Counted from the first letter of the stretch, positions 1 to 8,887 are shown. The stretch is 64,000 nt of DNA from Kiritimatiellaeota bacterium B1221 (GCA_029269125.1 JARHXX010000001.1:280090-344089); one strand, 5' to 3'. The notes: generated from the letters alone by a model not told the origin. Numbers and translations are program-made.

Positions 1-1398
1 GGCTTCGTGCATCAAACGAATATTTTCTTTGGCCCGGGCAATCGCGAGTTTTTTCACCGAATCCACACGGTTAGGCTGACCCGCCCCCATGCCCAGAGTT
101 TGAAAAAGTCCGGGCGCATATTCACGCACCAACAGAATCGCATTCGATTTCACATGCTTACAGGCCCGCACCCCAAACTCGGCCAGGGCGGCCATGTTGC
201 CGGGGAAATCCGCTTTGCTTTTCACTTCCCAGGCATCCATCACCTGATTGTCACGCTTCTGAACCAACACCCCGCCTCCAATCTGACGCAGGGTCGGCGC
301 ATCTTTGGCCGCCGTGAAGGGTGCATGCAGTTTTAACAAACGCAGATTCTTTTTGCTGCTGAGTTTTTCAAAGGCTTCCGGGGTGTAATCCGGGGCAATG
401 ATCACCTCCACAAAACGGGGAGCCAGAAATTCGGCGGCATCCAAATCCACCGGAACCGTCACCGAAATCACCGATCCGAAAGCGGAAACCGGATCGCCGG
501 CCCAGGCCGCTTCCAAAGCCTGACGCAGGGTTTCGCCGGTAGCGAATCCACAGGGGTTGGTGTGTTTGATAATCGACGCACCGGGTTTCCCCACCAATTC
601 GCGGGCCGCTTCCAATGAAGCATTGCCGTCCAGATAATTGTTGTAAGACATCGCCTTGCCGTGCAGCACTTCCGCATGGGCAATACACGCCTCCTCTCCG
701 GGCGCCGTACGGTACAGAGTGGCCGCCTGATGGGGATTTTCGCCATAACGCAGACCTTCCGCATCGTTGAGAGAAACCACAAACGGCGCCGGACCGTCCA
801 CGGGCACATTGTCAGCCAAATAACCGGCGATCGCACCATTATAGGATGCGACCCGGGCGAACACTTTCTGCCCCAGGCGCAGGCGGGTCGCCGGCAAAGT
901 ATTTCCGGCGTTCGCTTTCATTTCGTCAATCACCACCGCGTAGTCATTGGGATCGGTGATCACGGTCACATCTTTCATGTTTTTGGCCGCCGAACGCAAC
1001 ATGGTGGGCCCGCCAATATCAATGTTTTCAATTGCATCCTTAAAGGTCACATCCGCTTTGGCCACCGTTTCTTCAAACGGATACAAATTCACACAGACCA
1101 AATCGATCGGCGCCAAATCGTGTTCTTTCATGGTGGCTTCGTGTTTTTCGTCTCCACGCATGTACAGCAGACCGGCGTGCACTTTGGGATGCAGGGTTTT
1201 CACCCGCCCGTCCAGCATTTCGGGAAAGCCGGTAAACTCGGACACATCCCGAACCGGAATGCCCGCATCCCGAATCGCTTTGGCGGTACCGCCGGTGGAG
1301 AGAAGATCCACACCCAATTCATGGAGGGATTTTGCAAACTCAACGATCCCGGTTTTATCCGAAACACTGATCAGGGCTCTTTCAATAGGACGTGACAT
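1..1398 (-). CDS. purH: PurH: AICAR transformylase / IMP cyclohydrolase (3' end cut by window edge)
   Basis: Bifunctional enzyme of the last two steps of de novo purine synthesis: formylation of AICAR by 10-formyl-THF, then ring closure to IMP, in the cytoplasm. The reverse strand reads MSRPIERALISVSDKTGIVE, the typical start of the N-terminal IMP cyclohydrolase (MGS-like) domain, followed by STGGTAKAIRDAG and DGRVKTLHPKV, both classic PurH stretches. The frame stays open for 466 codons to the window edge. Family members are about 510-530 residues, so only the end of the transformylase domain is missing. The ATG at 1398 has an AAGGA-type ribosome site 5-9 nt upstream. The gene looks monocistronic here, with 262 bp separating it from the next gene upstream. 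Identification is firm; only the C-terminus is unseen. Confidence 0.95.
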   Translation of the reverse strand, partial: MSRPIERALISVSDKTGIVEFAKSLHELGVDLLSTGGTAKAIRDAGIPVRDVSEFTGFPEMLDGRVKTLHPKVHAGLLYMRGDEKHEATMKEHDLAPIDLVCVNLYPFEETVAKADVTFKDAIENIDIGGPTMLRSAAKNMKDVTVITDPNDYAVVIDEMKANAGNTLPATRLRLGQKVFARVASYNGAIAGYLADNVPVDGPAPFVVSLNDAEGLRYGENPHQAATLYRTAPGEEACIAHAEVLHGKAMSYNNYLDGNASLEAARELVGKPGASIIKHTNPCGFATGETLRQALEAAWAGDPVSAFGSVISVTVPVDLDAAEFLAPRFVEVIIAPDYTPEAFEKLSSKKNLRLLKLHAPFTAAKDAPTLRQIGGGVLVQKRDNQVMDAWEVKSKADFPGNMAALAEFGVRACKHVKSNAILLVREYAPGLFQTLGMGAGQPNRVDSVKKLAIARAKENIRLMHEA

Positions 1399-1660
1399 AA
1401 TTTTCCTTTCGTAAAGTTGAAGATAATAAAATGATAACTTCCCTTAACAGGGGATTTCTTCGGGGAAAGAAAAATGTGGTCTAAGTCGGGTTTTGCCCCG
1501 GAAAGGCCAGGAATCGGGCTGAAGGTCCGTAGAGTTTTGGGATTGAGGATCCCTACGCTTCGCATTGGGCTGGGATCTTCAAGGCCTTCCGCCCCCCTGT
1601 TGAGGGCTTCTGCATCCTGCCGCACAGAAACATCGCCGATGAAAATTTGCCCGCGGAGAC

Positions 1661-2482
1661 TTAGAGACGACTCAGCTTCCAATCCGGATCATTTTCTTCG
1701 GCAGCCAGATTGGACCAATGACGCATATCCCGCATTTCCGCCTCATCCATCATCCGTACACTGCCATCCAACATCACCGTGACCGCCCGGCCTGACCAAC
1801 GCAAATCCACAAAACCGAATTCAGAGGGATTCGCATCCGGATCCCATGCGCCCCCCCATTGGGACTGGGTAAAGTTGGGACTGGTGATTTTATGAAATCC
1901 GGCTTCATTCTTTCCTTCATTCTCATGTTGGGCAGAGGCGAACAGAATAAGATTCGACGGCGAAACCGCCTGTCCCATCCCTGTCACACAAAACTTTCCG
2001 AAAATGGCTTCATGGGCGGGAATGGGTTTTAATCCCTGTCCGCTGGTACCGGATTCGTCTCCACCCACATAAAACAGATTCATACCCAAAGCCGGATACA
2101 CACTGACCCGGTACTGATAACTTTCCTCATCTTCATCCGAAGTGTCATCACCTGAATCGTACAACAGGAACGCGCCATTGATATTATAGTTCAGGTAAGG
2201 GGCCAGGCGCCAGGGATACCGGGCATTGATCGGATGCGGAATCGCGTTCCCCTCCGAATCTTTTGCCGCCTCATCCGCATAGCCCGGCAAATACCGTCCC
2301 AGGTTTTCTGTGCTGTAAAGCATATAAGCCTGGGCGAGACTTCGACCCGCACTTTGTTCACGCACTTGACCCGCCTTTTTTCTCACCTTGCTGATCCCCG
2401 GAATCATCAAGGAGGAAAGCAGGAGAATTATGCTGATCACCACCAGCATTTCAATCAGCGTAAAACCCCGCCTCTTCAGCAT
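1661..2482 (-). CDS. Type II secretion-like pseudopilin with prepilin N-terminus
   Basis: 273 residues starting MLKRRGFTLIEMLVVISIIL, a class III prepilin signal: short positively charged leader, G/F cleavage site, Glu at +5 of the mature protein and a hydrophobic helix. The C-terminal half carries VTVMLDGSVRMMD, which resembles the DG-type end of pseudopilin families expanded in Verrucomicrobiota, Lentisphaerota and Planctomycetota. I chose the ATG at 2482 over an in-frame start 54 nt upstream because it directly precedes the prepilin signal and has a GAGG site. Its start overlaps the stop of the PEP-CTERM gene by 7 nt (ATGCTGA), so the two are probably translationally coupled. No assembly ATPase or secretin gene is nearby, so the machine it works with is not known from this window. 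Confidence 0.85.
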   Translation of the reverse strand: MLKRRGFTLIEMLVVISIILLLSSLMIPGISKVRKKAGQVREQSAGRSLAQAYMLYSTENLGRYLPGYADEAAKDSEGNAIPHPINARYPWRLAPYLNYNINGAFLLYDSGDDTSDEDEESYQYRVSVYPALGMNLFYVGGDESGTSGQGLKPIPAHEAIFGKFCVTGMGQAVSPSNLILFASAQHENEGKNEAGFHKITSPNFTQSQWGGAWDPDANPSEFGFVDLRWSGRAVTVMLDGSVRMMDEAEMRDMRHWSNLAAEENDPDWKLSRL

Positions 2483-3399
2483 TTCAGGTCCCTCTTTCGC
2501 AAAAAATGAAAGCAGAGCATTCCGCCACTCACCCAAAGGAAAAACATCGCCGGTTCAGGAATGACCGTCACGTCTATTTCCAGAATCCCCGCCTGTCCGA
2601 CAATATTCTCTTTGGTTTCAAACGAGGGATATTCTGGGGTGCCGCCCTGACTTGCGGAATGCAAGGAGGTCACCATAAGCCCCGCCCAGCCATCACTCAA
2701 ACTTTGCTGTAAGTACCCCATCACATCCGGATCGGAGAGGTTTAACTCAAACACTATTTCCTGTCCGGCACTTACCGTGTCGCCGGCAGACAAGCCCACC
2801 GCCTGCCCGACGGAGAAGAGGACCGGGTCAAAACCTGCAGCACCGTCATTTGCCGAATCCAGTGAGTTGGACACATCCACCGCAACCCCATTCTGAAAAC
2901 CCAGCGCATAAGCTGAGCGCGTACCGGCAGCGGGAGGTCCGCCCGGCCCGAAAGCGGTGCTTTCCGTAAACGTACCGGAGGTATATCCATATCGATACCC
3001 CACCCCGAACAATTCAATGGCCCGGCCTGCATCCGCATCCGCCTGATATCCCGCGTCACCCGCATCCAGATAAGTGGTGTAACTGTCCGCGGTGGGGTCA
3101 TAAATAAAATCCCCCCCATTATGCATCAGCGTCAGGGTAACAGAATGGATCTGATAGTTCTCCACCGCAAGTCCACGGGTGATTTCGGTCGAGGTGTCGT
3201 ATCCGATTAAGAACTGACCGTCACGTTCATCAAAACCCGGACTGTCCGGCGCCCCGAAGGTCAGAGCCGACGATCGCGTACCCGGGGTCGCATTATAAGG
3301 ATACATCCAACGGTCCAGATCGGGCGTATCAAATTCTATCGGGGTTGCAGTACAGAGAAGAGGAAGCTGAGCCAAAAGCAGTACAAAAGCGCTTTTCAT
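2476..3399 (-). CDS. PEP-CTERM sorted surface/exported protein
   Basis: 307 residues. It has an N-terminal signal peptide (MKSAFVLLLAQLPLLCTATP), a Gly/Asp/Ser-rich body without a recognised enzyme motif, and a C-terminal sorting tail: PEP box (VIPEPAMFF), a hydrophobic stretch, then the basic cluster LRKRD. In known systems such tails are processed by exosortase and target proteins to the envelope or extracellular polysaccharide. No exosortase gene is present in this window. The ATG has an AGGA site about 8 nt upstream. It lies 33 nt downstream of hmuS on the same strand and overlaps the pseudopilin gene, so it could be read from the heme operon or from its own promoter. The function of the body domain is unknown. 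Confidence 0.8.
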   Translation of the reverse strand: MKSAFVLLLAQLPLLCTATPIEFDTPDLDRWMYPYNATPGTRSSALTFGAPDSPGFDERDGQFLIGYDTSTEITRGLAVENYQIHSVTLTLMHNGGDFIYDPTADSYTTYLDAGDAGYQADADAGRAIELFGVGYRYGYTSGTFTESTAFGPGGPPAAGTRSAYALGFQNGVAVDVSNSLDSANDGAAGFDPVLFSVGQAVGLSAGDTVSAGQEIVFELNLSDPDVMGYLQQSLSDGWAGLMVTSLHSASQGGTPEYPSFETKENIVGQAGILEIDVTVIPEPAMFFLWVSGGMLCFHFLRKRDLKC

Positions 3400-3432
3400 T
3401 TTAGAGTCCTGATAAATAGGGGTTTGATTTTG

Positions 3433-4497
3433 TTACAAAGAAAGAGGCTTCAGGGTCTCAATCAGTTCACGCCAGTCCTGACGTTCCTTTTGACCCGGTT
3501 TGCGTTCGCCAAAAAGCATGGCAATTTCACGTCCTTCTGCGTCGTAGAGCTCGAGAGAAGTCACCACACCGTCCGCCGTGGGTTTCCGCACCACCCAGGC
3601 TTCTGAAATATGATCCGCCCGCAAATGCAGATTAAATCGTTCATCCAGCACATTGATCCACTGCTTGAAACAGACAATTTTCTCCACCGGACCGGTGTGG
3701 ATTTGTATACAGCCCCGGTTCCCCACAAACACCATGATAGGCGCCTGACGTGCGGAAGCGGTTTCCAAAAGCGAAACAATGGTCGCCGGGTCAATCGGCA
3801 CCGCACGGGGGGATCCGGCAGCTTTTAGCGCCTCCTTGCGGTCCAAATTGAACCGCTTCAGCAAACCATAAAATTCATGGGTGTCTTTCATGGTGTCCCA
3901 GGAACATTTAAAGTCCTCAAGATTTATCGTGGCGGGATCGGCAAAGACTTTCGCGGGAATCTCTTCGGTTTCAAAAGCACTGCGGTCCTCGCTTAAGCGG
4001 GAGGAGACAAAAGATTCCCAGGCGGCCTCATTTGTCGCGGGTTTCATGAAAATTTTGTGCACCGCGGTTCCGGTTTTATCAAAGACCTGCAAGCTGTTTT
4101 GCATGGCGCCATTTTTTTCAATCGAGACCGCATACAGGCGGTGCCAGTGCGAAAGAAAAATACGGAGATCCACTTCGTGGTTGGCGACCTGAGCCATTTG
4201 CATCCGGTCAAAAAATTCGATCTGATCAAAAGTTCCGACTTTCTCATGTACCGCAGATGGATTCCGGGTTAACACCATAACCTCCCCCAAAGCAGGCAGT
4301 CCCTGTATAAACGCCTTGGGATCATCCAGCAGCCGACGGCTTTCGTGGCCGCAACAGGCATCCACCCATTCCCCTTCGGAAACCCCGAGGGCATGGGCGA
4401 TTTCGATTTGACGAAGGCCGGAAAATTTTTCCGGTTCATTCAACCAGCGTTGACGAAGAGAGGCAGCAGTAGAATTAGGTAGTGTAGATGAGTTCAT
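3433..4497 (-). CDS. hmuS: HmuS-like hemin-degrading / hemin-handling protein
   Basis: 354 residues, the usual size for HmuS/HemS/ChuX-type proteins, which receive heme in the cytoplasm after import and either traffic or break it down. The protein shows the two-repeat layout of the family: an N-terminal half with IEIAHALGVSEGEWVDA and MVLTRNPSAVHEK, and a C-terminal half with IMVFVGNRGCIQIHTGPVE and HLRADHISEAWVVRKPT. The start at 4497 (MNSSTLPNS) was preferred to an ORF extension that would run 153 nt into the ATPase gene; even so it overlaps hmuV by 23 nt. It is the last gene of the hmuTUVS series. Heme handling is strongly supported; whether this one degrades heme cannot be told from sequence. 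Confidence 0.88.
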   Translation of the reverse strand: MNSSTLPNSTAASLRQRWLNEPEKFSGLRQIEIAHALGVSEGEWVDACCGHESRRLLDDPKAFIQGLPALGEVMVLTRNPSAVHEKVGTFDQIEFFDRMQMAQVANHEVDLRIFLSHWHRLYAVSIEKNGAMQNSLQVFDKTGTAVHKIFMKPATNEAAWESFVSSRLSEDRSAFETEEIPAKVFADPATINLEDFKCSWDTMKDTHEFYGLLKRFNLDRKEALKAAGSPRAVPIDPATIVSLLETASARQAPIMVFVGNRGCIQIHTGPVEKIVCFKQWINVLDERFNLHLRADHISEAWVVRKPTADGVVTSLELYDAEGREIAMLFGERKPGQKERQDWRELIETLKPLSL

Positions 4498-5317
4498 GAT
4501 TTTGTAAGGACTGAGGTTTAAAAAAATGATGCTGAAGACGGGCCGTCCGCGCGATCCAATGCGGACCATGTCCGGGGGGGGCCATCCGCTCAAGCCGGAT
4601 GCCGTAAATTCGGGATAGCAGTTCGGGACACATGACATCCTCAACCGCACCGGATCTTAATATTTGACCCTGATGAACAATCACCAGTTGATCCGCGACC
4701 CGGGCCGCGTGATTTAAATCGTGTAAGACAGCAAACACCGCGAGACCTTCCGCAGCCCGGTCACGCATACTCTGCAACAGGGTTTCCTGATGACGCAAAT
4801 CGAGGTGGGCGGTGGGTTCATCCAGGAGCAGCACCCCCTGCCCCTCCGCCCGGGCCTCCGTGAGCTGCACCATCGCCCTGGCCAGCAACATCCGCTTTTG
4901 TTCCCCACCTGAAATACGGGTCACTCTGGCTTCGGATTTATCAGACAACCCCACTTCGCTTAATGCGGCATCCACCTGTTCCTGAATCTTCTTTTCGCTG
5001 ACCTGACGCAGGGGAAACCGTCCCATCTCCACCACTTCACGCACCGTAAAATCAAATCGTAAGTCCGCCTGCTGATTCACCACCGCGCGGGAGCGGGCCA
5101 CCTGCAACGGATCCGCCCCGGAAAGCGCTTTCCCCTTCCACAATATTTCGCCGGCATCAGGCGTCCACTCGCCGGAGAGCAAACGCACCAGGGTGCTTTT
5201 GCCCGCCCCGTTCACGCCAATCACTACCGTCACTTCCCCCGGGTTCAGCTGTAAATGAATAGCATCCAAAATCAACCGATTGGCTTTTTCCACCCGAATA
5301 TTTTTTAACTGCATCAT
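4475..5317 (-). CDS. hmuV: HmuV: heme ABC importer ATP-binding protein
   Basis: 280-residue ABC ATPase that powers heme uptake through the HmuU permease. Walker A is GVNGAGKST (about residues 34-42), the signature is ISGGEQKRM (near 145), and Walker B is LLLDEPTAHLD (near 170), followed by an H-loop in VLHDLNHAARVAD. All catalytic motifs are intact. The fold belongs to the FecE/BtuD/HmuV branch that works with FecCD-type permeases. Its start codon overlaps the hmuU stop by 1 nt and its end overlaps the hmuS start by 23 nt, so translation of the operon is tightly linked. The C-terminus runs about 15-20 residues past the usual end, which creates the hmuS overlap. Confidence 0.93.
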   Translation of the reverse strand: MMQLKNIRVEKANRLILDAIHLQLNPGEVTVVIGVNGAGKSTLVRLLSGEWTPDAGEILWKGKALSGADPLQVARSRAVVNQQADLRFDFTVREVVEMGRFPLRQVSEKKIQEQVDAALSEVGLSDKSEARVTRISGGEQKRMLLARAMVQLTEARAEGQGVLLLDEPTAHLDLRHQETLLQSMRDRAAEGLAVFAVLHDLNHAARVADQLVIVHQGQILRSGAVEDVMCPELLSRIYGIRLERMAPPGHGPHWIARTARLQHHFFKPQSLQNHELIYTT

Positions 5318-6345
5318 TACAGAGCCCTTTTGCGAAGCAGCAGAAAAATAAAAAACGGAGCTCCCATCAGAGAGGTCATCATCCCGATCGGGAGTTCAGC
5401 CGGCGCAACGGCCGTCCGGCAAAGCATATCCATCAACGGAAGAAACATGGCACCCAACAGGACCGAAGCCGGCACCAGGGTTTGATGGGAAACCCCAAAC
5501 AATAAACGGGCGATATGGGGAATCACCAGGCCCACAAACCCAATCAGTCCCGCCATGGCAACCACCAAGCCCACCATCAAACAGGAAAGCGTAACCAGAT
5601 AGAATTTCAGCCTCTCCACCCGAACCCCCATATTTGCCGCATCCGCCTCCCCCATCAATAAAACATTCATGGCCTCCCGCTGACGCCAAATCCCCCAAAT
5701 GGGAAACAGCATGATGCAGGCGAGGACAAAGGTCGATTTCATATCCGCCCGTCCTAAACTCCCGAAGCTCCAAAAAGTGATGTTTCGAAGCTGTGCGTCA
5801 TCCGCAATCACCAGCAACAACCCTATCAGTGCGCCGCAAAGGGCATTCATCGCAATTCCCATCAAAAGCATCGCATCCACCCGCAATTGCCCTCCCTGAT
5901 TCGAGACGCGATACACCAGAGCCGTAATTCCCAAGCCGCCCGCAAAGGCTGCAAAAGGCAAAGCAAAAGGATTTGCCAGCAGTGACGGTACCTGCGAAGC
6001 AAAAATGGACACCGTCGCCGCCGCCAATGCCGCTCCGCTGGAGAGCCCCATCAATCCCGGTTCCGCCAAAGGATTTCGAAACAGTGTCTGCATGCACACT
6101 CCCCCCAAAGCTAAACCTGCACCGGCAATCGCCCCGAATAACACCCGCGGAAGCCGTATCGATAACAACACCGAAGCATCAATGTCCGCTTGCGGCCCCT
6201 GAAACATCACCCGCTTCAGAATATCTGCGACCTTATATAAGGACAATGGATACGCCCCCACGGAAAGAGAAAGAAACAGCGTCCCCACCAAAAGGGGGAT
6301 CAAAACCCACCAAAGTTTAAGATGTGGAGCCTGCAACGCCTTCAT
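5317..6345 (-). CDS. hmuU: HmuU: heme ABC importer permease (FecCD family)
   Basis: 342 residues, the typical length of FecCD/BtuC permeases with about ten membrane helices. Family landmarks include LLSIRLPRVLFGAIAGAGLA, QTLFRNPLAEPGLMGLSSGA and, near the end, GLIGFVGLVIPHIARLL followed by LPIGMMTSLMGAPFFIFLL. It forms the inner-membrane channel that accepts heme from the periplasmic binding protein. It overlaps hmuT and hmuV by 1 nt at each end. The FecCD family also includes siderophore and cobalamin permeases; heme is assigned from the neighbours HmuT and HmuS rather than from this protein alone. Confidence 0.92.
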   Translation of the reverse strand: MKALQAPHLKLWWVLIPLLVGTLFLSLSVGAYPLSLYKVADILKRVMFQGPQADIDASVLLSIRLPRVLFGAIAGAGLALGGVCMQTLFRNPLAEPGLMGLSSGAALAAATVSIFASQVPSLLANPFALPFAAFAGGLGITALVYRVSNQGGQLRVDAMLLMGIAMNALCGALIGLLLVIADDAQLRNITFWSFGSLGRADMKSTFVLACIMLFPIWGIWRQREAMNVLLMGEADAANMGVRVERLKFYLVTLSCLMVGLVVAMAGLIGFVGLVIPHIARLLFGVSHQTLVPASVLLGAMFLPLMDMLCRTAVAPAELPIGMMTSLMGAPFFIFLLLRKRAL

Positions 6346-7169
6346 TATTCCTCGGTCAGTTCAGCCCGCAATTGATCCATCGCATCCACCACCCGGGGAC
6401 CAAAGCCCAACAGCAATACTTCATCCATCACCACAATCCGTGAATTTTTCCCAGCAGGCGTGTTCTGCATACCCGGCAGGCTCCACAACGATTTTTCACC
6501 GCCAATAGCATCCAAACCCTGTCGGGTCATCAGCAGCACATCCGGCTGACTGGCCACCAAAGCCTCCGGAGTCAGCGGACGATATCCTCTAAATCCCTCC
6601 ACCGCATTTTTTGCACCGGCCAGTTGGATCATCTCATGTGCACCCGTTCCATTTCCGGAGACATTGGACGCCCCTCCTCCCCTGGCATAGATAAACAACA
6701 CTTTTGGCGCAGGATCCAAGGCTTTCAGCGGATTCTCTAAACGCATTTCAATGGGTTTTAATAATTGTTCAGCCGCTTCACCCGCCCCCAGGGCTTCCCC
6801 CACCGCACGAATGCGGCGGACCGTGCCCTCTAAAGATTTATCAGCAGGCACCTGAATGACCGGCACCCCACTGTCTTTAATCTTTTTAAGCGCTTCCGGT
6901 GGCCCCGCGTCTTCACTGCTGATAATAAGTGAAGGCTGTACTGAAAGTACGCCTTCAGCCGATACCATCCGGTAGTATCCCACTTGCGGCAACTTGGAGA
7001 GCGCCTTGGAAAACGCACTCGAATCATCAATTCCCGCCAAACGCTCATCTGCGCCTAATGCCACAATGATTTCGGTAACCGGGCTGCCCAACGATACAAT
7101 TCCATCGGAAAACCCCATAAAAGGCACAGAAAGAAATACACAAATAATATATTGAAGTTGCTTTGTCAT
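6345..7169 (-). CDS. hmuT: HmuT: periplasmic heme-binding protein
   Basis: About 274 residues: an N-terminal signal peptide (MTKQLQYIICVFLSVPFMGF) and a helical-backbone class III solute-binding fold. The segment VGYYRMVSAEGVLSVQPSLI matches the pattern around the tyrosine heme ligand of the HmuT/ShuT group (GY.R.LSAEG.LS..P), which makes heme the likely cargo. The protein delivers heme to HmuU. The start is uncertain. In-frame ATGs also exist at 7193 and 7184, but the one at 7193 sits inside a 17-bp inverted repeat, so I prefer 7169. No strong Shine-Dalgarno is seen for any of them. It is first gene of hmuTUVS. No TonB-dependent heme receptor is encoded in this window. Confidence 0.88.
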   Translation of the reverse strand: MTKQLQYIICVFLSVPFMGFSDGIVSLGSPVTEIIVALGADERLAGIDDSSAFSKALSKLPQVGYYRMVSAEGVLSVQPSLIISSEDAGPPEALKKIKDSGVPVIQVPADKSLEGTVRRIRAVGEALGAGEAAEQLLKPIEMRLENPLKALDPAPKVLFIYARGGGASNVSGNGTGAHEMIQLAGAKNAVEGFRGYRPLTPEALVASQPDVLLMTRQGLDAIGGEKSLWSLPGMQNTPAGKNSRIVVMDEVLLLGFGPRVVDAMDQLRAELTEE

Positions 7170-7189
7170 GCGTCTGTTATACATGCCTA

Positions 7190-7206
7190 ACATTAGATAT
7201 CAATGT
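7190..7206. promoter_or_regulatory. 17-bp inverted repeat upstream of hmuT (candidate operator)
   Basis: ACATT-agatatc-AATGT is a symmetric 17-bp element just upstream of the preferred hmuT start, within an AT-rich stretch. On the minus strand a candidate promoter lies 13-40 nt further upstream: TTGAGC (7240-7245) and TATAAA (7219-7224), 15 nt apart. The position suits an iron- or heme-responsive repressor, but the repeat does not match the standard Fur box closely. The assignment is a hypothesis. Confidence 0.35.
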
Positions 7207-7342
7207 AATTTTATTGGATTTATACTAAACTTTATGATTGCTCAATAATTCACCCCCTGAATCACGAAGCGAATTCTCTAAAATTTCCCCTTGTATGCCT
7301 TGGTTTCCCTCATAAGATCCACGATTCGAATTTCTTTTTTGG

Positions 7343-7370
7343 AACCCGTCTGTTTCCCAGACGGGTTTTA
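7343..7370 (+). terminator. Terminator-like hairpin directly before the MATE start codon
   Basis: AACCCGTCTG (7343-7352), a 5-nt loop, and CAGACGGGTT (7358-7367) form a perfect 10-bp stem followed by a T-rich run on the plus strand, the shape of an intrinsic terminator. It ends only 12 nt before the MATE ATG at 7380, and no Shine-Dalgarno sequence is left between them. A possible plus-strand promoter (TTTATT, 17-nt spacer, TATGAT at about 7234-7239) lies upstream with no other gene to serve, so the hairpin may act as a leader attenuator or end a short RNA. Confidence 0.6.
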
Positions 7371-7379
7371 TTTATATTT

Positions 7380-8711
7380 ATGCAAACCATCCTTCACGAA
7401 AACAAACACACCCTCAAACTCGCCTTCCCCATTATCGTCAGCCACTTGAGCCAAATGCTCCTGGGCCTGACCGACACCCTGATGGTCGGACAGCTTGGTG
7501 CGGTGGAACTGGCCGGGGTTGCGCTAATGAATATCCTCATTCATTTGGTTTTTGTGCTGGGAATCGGATTAGCCATTGCGGTTTCCATTCAAACCTCCCA
7601 CCAGCACGGATCCGGCCAGGCAGCAGAAAGTGAAGCAACCTTGTTTCACGGCATCTTTCTGAGCCTGCTGTTAGGCGGGCTCGTTTGGATGGGAATGCAA
7701 AACAGCATGCCCTTATTAATCCGCCTTAAGCAACCTGCCGAAGTTTTAGCGATCTTTCCCCAATACCTCAAATGGATCGCGCCCTCCATGGCTTTCATGA
7801 TGCCCATCATGATCTTTAAGTCCTATGCCGAAGCCCAAAACCGTCCCTGGGGCGTTTTCTGGATTCAACTCGCGGGTGTAGCACTCAATATTGGCCTCAA
7901 CGCCCTCTTGATTTTTGGGTATGGCGGTTTTCCACGTATGGAACTCGAAGGAGCGGGCATGGCGACGCTCATCGCCCGCATTTTCACGCTATTCGCTTTG
8001 GGAATTTATATTTTCAGGACGACCCCGCAGCTCTCCCTCAAAGGAAGAGGCATTCATCGGGCTGAATGCAAAAGCCTGCTTTTACTCGCAAGTCCCATTG
8101 CCGCACAAATGTTGATGGAGTTTGGCTCCTTTTCCGCCAGCGCACTTTTAATAGGTCAACTGGGGAGCTTGCCTTTGGCCGCCCACCAAATTGCGCTCAC
8201 TTGCGCAACCACCACCTACATGATTCCCATGGGACTCGCCAACGCCGTCAGTATCCGGGTGGGCCATGCCCTGGGTGCAAACGCCATCGACCGCGCGCGG
8301 CACATTGTCGCCGGTGCACAGGGTTTGACCCTGCTGATTATGGGAATTTTCGCCATTCTCTACCTCAACATCGGCGGAAAAATCGCGGGTGCATTCAATT
8401 CGGATCCTGAACTTATCGCCCTCGCGGCGGCGCTGCTCTCCATTGTGGGCATTTTCCAACTCTTTGACGGCATCCAGGTGGTCAGTGTCGGCGCACTCCG
8501 GGCCATGAAAGACACCAAAATCCCCACCCTGCTCTGCTTTATTGGATACTGGCTGGTCTCCTTTCCCTTTGGGTTGTGGATGGGATTTAAACTGCAATGG
8601 GGGGTCAAAGGTTTCTGGATGGGACTGGCCACCGGACTCACCATCGCCGCCACGTCCATGTCCCTCCGCCTGATTTGGTTGCTGAGGAAAAGGAACGAAC
8701 CCTCCCTCTGA
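7380..8711 (+). CDS. MATE family multidrug/cation antiporter
   Basis: 443 residues, about twelve membrane helices in two homologous halves, the standard MATE (NorM/DinF-like) architecture. The N-terminus TLKLAFPIIVSHLSQM and the following LLGLTDTLMVGQLGAVELAG are typical of the family. The second half repeats the pattern (LLLASPIAAQMLMEFGSFS, then LGSLPLAAHQIAL). These proteins export organic cations or toxic metabolites with Na+ or H+ as the driving ion; the substrate cannot be read from sequence. The start at 7380 fits the family N-terminus, but it has no ribosome-binding site and sits just behind a terminator-like hairpin. It is a single-gene unit. Confidence 0.9.
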   Translation: MQTILHENKHTLKLAFPIIVSHLSQMLLGLTDTLMVGQLGAVELAGVALMNILIHLVFVLGIGLAIAVSIQTSHQHGSGQAAESEATLFHGIFLSLLLGGLVWMGMQNSMPLLIRLKQPAEVLAIFPQYLKWIAPSMAFMMPIMIFKSYAEAQNRPWGVFWIQLAGVALNIGLNALLIFGYGGFPRMELEGAGMATLIARIFTLFALGIYIFRTTPQLSLKGRGIHRAECKSLLLLASPIAAQMLMEFGSFSASALLIGQLGSLPLAAHQIALTCATTTYMIPMGLANAVSIRVGHALGANAIDRARHIVAGAQGLTLLIMGIFAILYLNIGGKIAGAFNSDPELIALAAALLSIVGIFQLFDGIQVVSVGALRAMKDTKIPTLLCFIGYWLVSFPFGLWMGFKLQWGVKGFWMGLATGLTIAATSMSLRLIWLLRKRNEPSL

Positions 8712-8887
8712 ACGCGCAACCATTCAAAGCCCAAACACGCCTTTCCCGCAGCACCTTTGCTTCCTGAGCAAAACAGGCGGGAGATGTGTCTGCCCTGTTG
8801 CCCCCCAGAAGATCTTCGCATCAAGGCTTCCCCTGAAGAGAAAAATTCACCTCCCAATCCCCTTCCACCCGGCCCACAAGAAAAAAT

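Noticed and set aside
1399..1660. Small gene between purH and the pseudopilin gene
   Set aside because: Short open frames exist on both strands but lack ribosome sites, domains and support from spacing.
7190..7206. Canonical Fur box upstream of the heme operon
   Set aside because: The inverted repeat is real, but it does not closely match the usual GATAATGATAATCATTATC pattern, so it is listed only as a candidate operator.
7240..7380. Known riboswitch class in the MATE leader
   Set aside because: I could not match the conserved core of guanidine, purine or other common riboswitches; only the hairpin is supported.
8360..8857. Minus-strand open frame overlapping the end of the MATE gene, upstream of the terminator-like hairpin
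   Set aside because: Mostly antisense to a real gene and with no recognisable protein features; also it lies on the wrong side of the minus-strand hairpin at 8888 to be terminated by it.
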